The position numbers were made by a program, and so were the translations under genes. From positions 1 to 23,032 of the forward strand of contig JBOFCS010000174.1 in NCBI GenBank assembly GCA_051646185.1: DNA of 23,032 nt, in the 5' to 3' direction. Below are positions 16,921 to 23,032 of the stretch, piece by piece (the first letter of the stretch is position 1; each line of letters begins with the position of its first letter). The notes below the pieces were generated by a model. It worked only from the letters and a program-made list of their open reading frames with translations. It was not told where the DNA came from and did not search any database. The stretch is from JBOFCS01 sp051646185 (GTDB lineage: Bacteria > Actinomycetota > Actinomycetes > Mycobacteriales > Mycobacteriaceae).

Positions 16921-17871
16921 CTACTGTTGCGCTTTGAGCACGAGCCTCAATGAACCATCAGGATTAAAAGCAGAGTCGAGCAAATCGATAATGCTTCCAG
17001 CATGCACGATCGCAGGATGCAGTTGACTGGTAAGCGGAGTAATAACAGTTGCAAACTGCTTCAGCTGAGGAAGGTAAGTCGCCAAGTATCCGCCAACAAG
17101 ATTGACTAATTCAATCAGCGGCCGGTCCCAAATATCACTAGCTACATACGAGTAGTGCTCAAATGAACGAACAAGTTGCACAAGATTTTCTGCAAAAACA
17201 GGTATTTTTTCTCCTGTTTCAGCCAATGTTTGTCCAACATTGAGATCAGTAGACTTTCCAACCAGAGTTGAAGTGTCACTTATCAATGCTCTCAAAGTTT
17301 CATGCTTATCGCCGATCATCTTAGTAAACAGTTGAATTGCAGTAGAAATTTTATCGAGATTTTCCTCCTCACCTTTAATCGAAGTAGTCAGTGTACGAAC
17401 TATTTCCGCAAGTTCATCAGGATCAATAGCCTGATTTAAAATATTTACTTTGGGGAAAACATCTCCTATAGACACATTCGAAGTCACCTCATCGGCACTG
17501 ATAGTGGAGCCATCAACCAGATCTTCTCCATCTGGACCTAATGGCTCAAAGTTCAAGTATTGCTCGCCGGCAATAGACAGATTCGCAATAGTGATTTTGC
17601 TATTGTTAGTGACTTTTATATCTGAATCTACTTCAATCACCGCTTTAAGACCCGAATTAGTAGTGCGAATAGAAGTTACTTTGCCGATCTTTATACCTCG
17701 AAGTAACACTGGGGAATTTTCCATTAATCCATCAGATTTTTTTAAAAAAATCATAATCTCTTTGGTCTCATACATTGGTTTGAAATTTAGCACCCCAACC
17801 ATCATGTAGACTGCACCTACTAACGATGAAAGAACGAGAAAAATCAAAGTTAATCGTGACCCTAATTTCAT
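16921..17871 (-). CDS. mceF: MceF, sixth Mce-family subunit
   Basis: A 316-residue Mce protein with an N-terminal membrane anchor (about 8-28) and an MCE domain (about 36-115) with the typical SPVLLRGIKIGKVTSI turn. A helical region runs to the end. Six such proteins form a periplasm-spanning channel for lipids or sterols with a YrbE permease and an ATPase. Its position after mceE and before the associated-protein gene defines it as F. Its start overlaps the mceE stop in an ATGA junction. It is shorter than the usual 400-500 residues for mycobacterial MceF, from memory, and lacks the long Pro-rich tail. Confidence 0.88.
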   Translation of the reverse strand: MKLGSRLTLIFLVLSSLVGAVYMMVGVLNFKPMYETKEIMIFLKKSDGLMENSPVLLRGIKIGKVTSIRTTNSGLKAVIEVDSDIKVTNNSKITIANLSIAGEQYLNFEPLGPDGEDLVDGSTISADEVTSNVSIGDVFPKVNILNQAIDPDELAEIVRTLTTSIKGEEENLDKISTAIQLFTKMIGDKHETLRALISDTSTLVGKSTDLNVGQTLAETGEKIPVFAENLVQLVRSFEHYSYVASDIWDRPLIELVNLVGGYLATYLPQLKQFATVITPLTSQLHPAIVHAGSIIDLLDSAFNPDGSLRLVLKAQQ

Positions 17872-18908
17872 GGCAAAAGTCCAATCGAACGCATCAAACT
17901 AACAGTATTATTGGCTTCAGTTAAAGATTTTTTTTCAAGATCATTCTCAGATACAACCCCGGTAATCACAATCTGCGGAATACCCTTTGAAAAAAATGGA
18001 ATTAATTGATTGCGAACTAGATTAAGTAAATCATTCACATTTGATACTAACCCTGGCGGGTTTGACGAATCTCTTAAATGGCCCTGAAATACTACATCCA
18101 AAATTCCTTGAGCACTTGGCAGCAAAGGAACAACAACGGGATTTAGCTCATTTGCATAATTACCAAACTCAATAAGCATATGCATTATCGAAAAAATAAC
18201 TGCTGACACTCCAGCTAGTTCCAAGGGTCCTTCCTCAAGAAGACCCGGTAAAAGCTCAGGATGATCCAGAGCTATGCGAGTATTTCTCTCTGCCGCAGTA
18301 AGGATTTCATCAATATTTTTTTCATTTACAGCAAGATCATGAAGGGATAGACGAGCGGATGCCAACAACTGCTCAAGAGTCGCTGGATCCGAGGGAAACA
18401 CCTTATTAAAATCAGAAGTAGCTTTCTGAAAGGTTTCAAATAACCCACCATTTAGAATATTTGATAAACTTCTGAGCTGACTTTCAATACTTTCTGACGA
18501 TTTTGTCTGACACAGTTGAATCGTATCACCGTCATGCAACACACCTACAGAAGATGAATTTACTGCAGGAATGAACTCAATATAAATATCACCAAGAATG
18601 CTTGCTTGCCGTAGTTCAACATGAATATCTCTGGGAACAACAGCACTCGCCGAAATATCGACCGTAACTAAAACATTATTCCCTACACGCGAAACATTGT
18701 CCATGACACCAATATCCACTCCCCCTAACCGTACTTTCGCTCTCGCTGAGAGATTGAGAACACTAGAAAATTCTATTGAGAGCGAGTAATGACTGCCCGA
18801 AACATTTGCACCAGGAATCGGGATACGGGTGGGATCCATACTGCAACCGGCTGTAGCTAGTACCACCCATAAAGCCACTGTTCTCCAGAAAAATTTTCTA
18901 GAACTCAT
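17868..18908 (-). CDS. mceE: MceE, Mce-family lipoprotein
   Basis: A 346-residue Mce protein, predicted lipoprotein. The N-terminus is basic then hydrophobic, with Cys22 in a TAGC context. The -3 residue is Thr instead of the usual Leu/Val/Ile, but the position and the following SMDP fit lipid attachment. IPIPG (29-33) corresponds to the LPLPG typical of LprK/MceE proteins. The MCE domain (about 40-118) includes ARAKVRLGGVDIGVM and ASILGDIYIEF, followed by helices to the C-terminus. It overlaps mceD at the start and mceF at the end, both in ATGA form, and GAGGGG precedes the ATG. Function is as part of the Mce lipid-transport channel; the substrate is unknown. Confidence 0.88.
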   Translation of the reverse strand: MSSRKFFWRTVALWVVLATAGCSMDPTRIPIPGANVSGSHYSLSIEFSSVLNLSARAKVRLGGVDIGVMDNVSRVGNNVLVTVDISASAVVPRDIHVELRQASILGDIYIEFIPAVNSSSVGVLHDGDTIQLCQTKSSESIESQLRSLSNILNGGLFETFQKATSDFNKVFPSDPATLEQLLASARLSLHDLAVNEKNIDEILTAAERNTRIALDHPELLPGLLEEGPLELAGVSAVIFSIMHMLIEFGNYANELNPVVVPLLPSAQGILDVVFQGHLRDSSNPPGLVSNVNDLLNLVRNQLIPFFSKGIPQIVITGVVSENDLEKKSLTEANNTVSLMRSIGLLP

Positions 18909-19948
18909 GAAACTGCGCCCCTCACTAAAAGATCACTAAGCGCTCGAGCTTCTACAGCACCACTTACACACTCTTTAGACACAAAGTCCCATAACAACAA
19001 CTCTGGACAAACCCCAGTAACTGCGACTGACGATTGCTCTACAGTCTTTGGCATACCATCTTCATACGGTACCTGGATATCACTGCCTGTCGCAGAAGTA
19101 TGGTTTGCACTCTCATTCATATTCGATGAACTCGAAGGCGGTATCCTGTCCTGATACCGTAATAAATTATCTTTAATGGTGGGTATCAGTTCAGAAAATT
19201 TTTCCACAGCACTGGCAAAGCTTTTGGAAATATTGCTAAGTAAACCTACTGTACTAGAAACAGTTTCAAATAAATTTGCCAGATCAGACCAATTTTCAAC
19301 TAAAAAATTAGTTAAATCTTCCATGTTCGATATCAATGAACGAATTCGACTATCACTTTGATATGGATTACCAAGAATAAGAGATAGATTTTCTATTGAT
19401 TTGCGTAGAGCTGGACCGGAGCCTTGCAACGCTTTATTTGTGGCGCTAATGATGGCCCCAATCGATTGCGCTCCGTCAGTAGTTCCTCCTGTCAAATTTG
19501 AATCTTGAACAGAGTTAAGAATTTCAGTCGTTAAGTCCGATACCGCTTTAAACGTATCGCTGATCCCGATTGGAGTTTTTGTTCTTTCCAGTGGAATACA
19601 TTCTTCGCCCAAAAACTTAGCACCACCGTCATAGACTTTTGTCAATTCAATATGTTGATCAGTCACAATTGATGAAGAGTAGGTAACTGCACCAACATCA
19701 CGTGGTAAGGCAATATCGCTATCAATATCAAAATCAACCTCAACGTAACCATTCATATTTCGAATCGACTTAATATAACCAACTTTCATACCAAGAAGTT
19801 GGACATCATTTCCCTTGTAAAGTCCAATGGCATCAGTAAATTCAGCGCAGAACTCCCGATCTGTGATAAGAAATTTCCCACCCCAAACTAGACCAACACT
19901 AATCATAGCCAAGAAGGTTACAAGCATCATTTTCTTTAAAAGCGACAT
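18905..19948 (-). CDS. mceD: MceD, fourth Mce-family subunit
   Basis: A 347-residue Mce protein from the chosen start. An upstream in-frame ATG at 19978 would overlap mceC by 31 nt and prefix non-membrane residues. The ATG at 19948 instead forms a TGATG junction with the mceC stop, has GAGGGG upstream and begins directly with the membrane anchor (MSLLKKMMLVTFLAM). The MCE domain has the form REFCAEFTDAIGLYKGNDVQLLGMKVGYI, with a second Cys (GEECIPLERT); the two could pair. The C-terminus carries another Cys pair (CPELLLWDFVSKECVSG). The D label rests on order; this cysteine-bearing type differs from MceD proteins I recall, so class assignment is uncertain. Confidence 0.85.
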   Translation of the reverse strand: MSLLKKMMLVTFLAMISVGLVWGGKFLITDREFCAEFTDAIGLYKGNDVQLLGMKVGYIKSIRNMNGYVEVDFDIDSDIALPRDVGAVTYSSSIVTDQHIELTKVYDGGAKFLGEECIPLERTKTPIGISDTFKAVSDLTTEILNSVQDSNLTGGTTDGAQSIGAIISATNKALQGSGPALRKSIENLSLILGNPYQSDSRIRSLISNMEDLTNFLVENWSDLANLFETVSSTVGLLSNISKSFASAVEKFSELIPTIKDNLLRYQDRIPPSSSSNMNESANHTSATGSDIQVPYEDGMPKTVEQSSVAVTGVCPELLLWDFVSKECVSGAVEARALSDLLVRGAVS

Positions 19949-20952
19949 CAGCAACCCCTCGTTACATTTGGTATGCATAAACTGACAGTTGAACTTGACA
20001 GTTTAGTTGGATCAATAACGATACTTTGACCTCCAATAAAGTGCATAACTCTATCAATTATTTTTTGCAAAGAGGCAATCATCGCCTCAAGCCGCTGTGG
20101 TTCCTGTGATATCCCAGAAAAAAGATCATCAATTGCATTGACGCTTTCTTCAAAATTATCGTGGTACCCAAACGTAACGCTATGCATGAAATCGAAAAGT
20201 CTATTAAGGTCCGTAAATGTTTTAAGTATTTCTTCCCGTTTAGCCACTAAACGGTTACCTACCAAAGCTATTCGCTGAACTATACTCAGAAGAACGTGCT
20301 TTTGAGCTGCAACGGTACCCATCAACTGATCAGTTACGGCTAAGCTTCTGTCTAGATCACCAGCATTATCTGCAAGCGTTGATGTCAAAGATGTAATCAT
20401 CTCGATCGTATTATCTAATGCCTCAGGTGAATTCTCAACCGCCGCACTTAAAGCGGTTAAGGTCTCACTCAAAGGTCGGCCATCAATCTGGTCAAGTTTG
20501 GGCGTTACTGTGTCAATGATATCCCCTAATTTGAAGGGGGTTTTGATGCGCTCAGCAGGTATTGGATTTGACTCGAGTAGCTGATCACCAGAGGGAAATA
20601 ACGTAACGTAACGACCGCCGAGCGGGGTAAGCAATTTAACCTCAAGTGTAGAAGTATTTCCAATGCTTACAGTATCTTTCACCTCGAAATCAACTGTTAC
20701 AAAGGGCTGAGTAAGCTTAACCGAAGTCACTTTCCCGACTTTGACACCTGCTATACGAATTTCGTCTCCTGTACGTACTCCACCTGAATCAGAAAAATGA
20801 GCTTGGTAACTGGAATACCCTGGGGGGTAAATGTATACAAGTGAAGTGACTACTAGACACATAATCATGACTGCTGAGCCGACTAATCCTAATCTCAGAT
20901 GCCTCTGAGCTGCACTGCCTTCATCTTCCCATGCTTTTTTTCTTATTGACAT
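19948..20952 (-). CDS. mceC: MceC, third Mce-family subunit
   Basis: A 334-residue Mce protein: membrane anchor at about 21-43 (LGLVGSAVMIMCLVVTSLVYIY), MCE domain about 50-130 with GDEIRIAGVKVGKVTSVKL and LTPLGGRYVTLFPSG, then a long helical segment and a short C-terminus ending RGC. Mycobacterial MceC proteins are often longer with Pro-rich tails; this one has none. The ATG at 20952 overlaps the mceB end by 10 nt and has only a weak ribosome-binding site, implying translational coupling. The gene ends in a TGATG junction with mceD. Confidence 0.87.
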   Translation of the reverse strand: MSIRKKAWEDEGSAAQRHLRLGLVGSAVMIMCLVVTSLVYIYPPGYSSYQAHFSDSGGVRTGDEIRIAGVKVGKVTSVKLTQPFVTVDFEVKDTVSIGNTSTLEVKLLTPLGGRYVTLFPSGDQLLESNPIPAERIKTPFKLGDIIDTVTPKLDQIDGRPLSETLTALSAAVENSPEALDNTIEMITSLTSTLADNAGDLDRSLAVTDQLMGTVAAQKHVLLSIVQRIALVGNRLVAKREEILKTFTDLNRLFDFMHSVTFGYHDNFEESVNAIDDLFSGISQEPQRLEAMIASLQKIIDRVMHFIGGQSIVIDPTKLSSSTVSLCIPNVTRGC

Positions 20953-21947
20953 ATGGTCAAACCTTGCGCATGAAGTGAAACTACGCCAATTCCGGGTAAG
21001 CGAATCTCTCCATGCGAGCAGGAGAATACTTGACCATTAGTTTTATCTATTGCCATATCAATTGAATTGATTAGCGTTGGCACTAGACTAATGATCCCGA
21101 CTATTTCAGGAATCTTTTGTGTTTCCTGAAGAAATAATGGGTAGTAAGATTCGTACCTGCTATCATAAATTTCTTGCCCTTGATCCAAGATATCCATAAT
21201 AGGCCCTAACACTGGGTTTATCCGATCAAATGAGTCACGAAATAAGTCGATCTCATTGGTAAATCTTTCTAGGAGATTATCCAACTCTGAAATGAATCTA
21301 CTTATTTGATTACCTTTTCCGCCGATTTGCTTAGAAATTTCGCCTAAATTGCGGATCAATATCGCCATGATTTCTTGCTTATTGATTGTCGTTGTAGAAA
21401 TCTTGTCAATATCAGACAAAACTGATGTCAAACCACTACCATCACCTTGAACTAATTTAAGCAAGTTTTCGCTGAACAGATTTACTTGCTTCGGATCGAT
21501 ATTTTCAAATATAGGTTTAAAACCATTGAATAACTTGCTGATATCAAAAGAAGGTATGGTTCTTTCCAACGGAATTTGCCCATGTTCCGGGAGTACATCA
21601 GCAGGAATTGATGCTAACTCAAGATTCAAATAGCGCTGACCGACTAAGTTTTGATAACGGATTGCCGCAGAAGTATTCTGAAAGATTGTATCGTCCTTCA
21701 AAGCGGTAAATACAACAACCGCAACTTTGTCCTCTACATAAATTTCAGTAACTTTGCCTACCTGAATACCAGATATTCGAACATCATTGCCTACGTACAG
21801 TCCAGAAACATCACTAAAGATTGCACTGTACGTTGCTGTCTTGCCTCTTACTGGGGACTGAAGAGTGGTAACAATGACAAAACTACATAAGATTGCCAAA
21901 GAAGCAAAGATTCCCAGCCCTATTGCTGATCTCCGAAAGGTACTCAT
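20943..21947 (-). CDS. mceB: MceB, second Mce-family subunit
   Basis: A 334-residue Mce protein, about the normal MceB length. Membrane anchor at about 8-28; MCE domain about 36-115 with SGLYVGNDVRISGIQVGKVTEI and NLVGQRYLNLEL; then IPLERTIPSFDISKLFNGFKPIF, which recalls mycobacterial MceB proteins, and coiled helices. Two C-terminal cysteines (FSCSHGE and TICQ) could form a disulfide. The ATG at 21947 overlaps the mceA stop by one base (TAATG) and has a strong GGAGG ribosome-binding site, so it may also initiate independently. Probable channel subunit of the Mce lipid importer. Confidence 0.9.
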   Translation of the reverse strand: MSTFRRSAIGLGIFASLAILCSFVIVTTLQSPVRGKTATYSAIFSDVSGLYVGNDVRISGIQVGKVTEIYVEDKVAVVVFTALKDDTIFQNTSAAIRYQNLVGQRYLNLELASIPADVLPEHGQIPLERTIPSFDISKLFNGFKPIFENIDPKQVNLFSENLLKLVQGDGSGLTSVLSDIDKISTTTINKQEIMAILIRNLGEISKQIGGKGNQISRFISELDNLLERFTNEIDLFRDSFDRINPVLGPIMDILDQGQEIYDSRYESYYPLFLQETQKIPEIVGIISLVPTLINSIDMAIDKTNGQVFSCSHGEIRLPGIGVVSLHAQGLTICQ

Positions 21948-22969
21948 TACTTGCCTCCATCATCAAGCAAAGTAACTATCTGAGGCATGTGCGAAACAAT
22001 AATCTGAACTTGCAGCTGCAGATTGTCCTCATCAATAATGAAAGCCCTTTTAAGCTTATTAAGCAACTGAGACACTTTGGTGTTCAAAGGATCTGTCCCA
22101 CGGAGCGTATTAACTGCTGGCGAGGCAACGTCAAATATTGGACGAAGAATCTCAAGCACATCTGGTCTATACCTTTTTACCAAATTTCCAATTTCGCGTA
22201 AAAATTTTGATAATCCTTCAGTTCCAGCCAAAGTCCGTTCCACTCCTCCTGGAATAGTTAAAAATGAAGCAGCATCAAGGAATTCATCAAAACCAACGGG
22301 CAAAGAAGATAAAATTGTCGAATCGGAAATGATGCTTGCTGCATCGATGGCATTCTGCGTCACACTAGTCTGTCCTGAATTTCTAGCGATATCTGCCAAT
22401 GTGAAAAACGATTCGATGCTCGGACCAACAAGTGAGCCATACTTATTCAAAAATTCAAGTAATATTTGTGACTCTTCTGAATCTATAATATTAGTTAATT
22501 TTCCGCTTTCTCGGAGAAAACCACTCATCGTAACATCGGCGACATCAACTGCTGCTTCTACCTGACCACCATCTTTAAGAGTCATCCCTTGCCCTTGGCT
22601 CATCAATTCCACCGCAGATGTACCAAAAATTGTTGATGCAACAAGATGCGCCTTACTGTCATCTGTCAAATTTTTAGCTTGATTACGATTTATTCGAAGC
22701 TCAATTTTTTGATTTTGATCTGAAACTGAAGTAACGGCATGAACCTTTCCGATAGTCAGACCGCGAAACTTAACCTCTGATCCTGGAGTAACAGCTGCCA
22801 TTGAACTCGGCATGTTAACTGTAAGTACAAAATTTTCAGCTCCATTTTTTTGGATATTTTGATGCAATATAACTCCAGCGACCACAACAACTATCGCTAC
22901 TACCGCCCCCCTGATCCTTAGGCTAAGCGCAGTAGCAGAACGTCCACTCAGATCAATAAAAGTAGCCAT
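21947..22969 (-). CDS. mceA: MceA, first Mce-family subunit
   Basis: A 340-residue Mce protein. Basic N-terminus, one membrane anchor at about 19-36 (IRGAVVAIVVVVAGVIL), MCE domain about 45-125 with AAVTPGSEVKFRGLTIGKVHAV and ASTIFGTSAVEL, then GxTLKDGGQVEAA and a helical region with the TLRGTDPLNTKVSQLL segment near 260-290. It is shorter than the 400-450 residues I recall for mycobacterial MceA. It starts 2 bp after the stop of the preceding permease-like gene with GGGA upstream. First Mce-domain subunit of the six-protein lipid-import channel; substrate class cannot be assigned. Confidence 0.9.
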   Translation of the reverse strand: MATFIDLSGRSATALSLRIRGAVVAIVVVVAGVILHQNIQKNGAENFVLTVNMPSSMAAVTPGSEVKFRGLTIGKVHAVTSVSDQNQKIELRINRNQAKNLTDDSKAHLVASTIFGTSAVELMSQGQGMTLKDGGQVEAAVDVADVTMSGFLRESGKLTNIIDSEESQILLEFLNKYGSLVGPSIESFFTLADIARNSGQTSVTQNAIDAASIISDSTILSSLPVGFDEFLDAASFLTIPGGVERTLAGTEGLSKFLREIGNLVKRYRPDVLEILRPIFDVASPAVNTLRGTDPLNTKVSQLLNKLKRAFIIDEDNLQLQVQIIVSHMPQIVTLLDDGGK

Positions 22970-22971
22970 GC

Positions 22972-23032
22972 TTATCCCGAAATCCTAATACCAGAGTTAT
23001 TTCCCCAAAAAATTAATGTTAAAATCATGTCT
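22972..23032 (-). CDS. yrbEB: C-terminal tail of a YrbEB/MlaE-like permease gene, partial
   Basis: Only 19 residues and the stop are inside the window: DMILTLIFWGNNSGIRISG. It is in frame to the right edge and ends 2 bp before mceA. In mycolata, yrbEA and yrbEB, encoding the MlaE-type membrane permease of the Mce transporter, lie directly before mceA, and a hydrophobic helix followed by a WG...R-I-x-G tail fits what I recall of their ends. The assignment rests mostly on position. Confidence 0.6.
   Translation of the reverse strand, partial: DMILTLIFWGNNSGIRISG

Noticed and set aside
22077..22565. Plus-strand 162-codon frame opposite mceA
   Set aside because: Shadow of mceA; composition and lack of a start signal argue against a gene.
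1..23032. CRISPR arrays, insertion sequences, phage or defence genes
   Set aside because: No regularly spaced repeats, transposase or integrase motifs, attachment-site duplications or recognisable defence proteins were seen.

Overview
The window looks like a chromosomal piece of a mycolic-acid-lineage actinobacterium (Mycobacteriales/Corynebacteriales). The support is a mycobacterial-type single-chain fatty acid synthase (FAS-I), a neighbour resembling M. tuberculosis Rv2525c, and a complete mceA-F run with a Mce-associated protein gene. By eye, base composition is only about 45-50% GC in FAS and lower, about 40%, in the mce genes. That is unusual for this group and suggests an AT-shifted, probably uncultured lineage. 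Family identifications come from motif recall; no database search was run.

Layout, left to right. (1) 1-8399, minus: fas, with its C-terminal end cut by the left edge. (2) 8400-8669: fas upstream region with a perfect 23-bp hairpin and a small palindrome. (3) 8670-9398, minus: Tat-exported DUF1906 protein, in the same place relative to fas as Rv2525c to Rv2524c. (4) 9399-9804: divergent spacer. (5) 9805-10170, plus: small secreted protein of unknown function. (6) 10242-12295, minus: UbiB/ABC1 atypical kinase overlapping a downstream TetR gene by 4 nt. (7) 12437-13477, minus: a TetR regulator followed by a cis-CaaD-like tautomerase. (8) 13533-13595: a near-symmetrical divergent promoter/operator region with perfect 31-bp arms. 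(9) 13692-16223, plus: Baeyer-Villiger-type flavin monooxygenase and alpha/beta hydrolase. (10) 16265-23032, minus: end of a yrbEB-like permease gene, mceA-F and a Mce-associated membrane protein, tightly packed.

How the parts may work together. FAS-I makes acyl-CoAs, the precursors of membrane and mycolic lipids. The mce operon encodes a cell-envelope lipid or hydrophobic-substrate importer. Between them is a regulated cassette: a monooxygenase that could turn a ketone into an ester, a hydrolase that could cleave it, and a tautomerase that could act on unsaturated acids. This cassette appears to be controlled by the divergent TetR. A link between import and this catabolism is inference from proximity. 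No defence system, mobile element, CRISPR array, tRNA or rRNA was found. The most striking non-coding signal is the palindrome at 13533-13595, with mirrored promoter-like elements in both directions.
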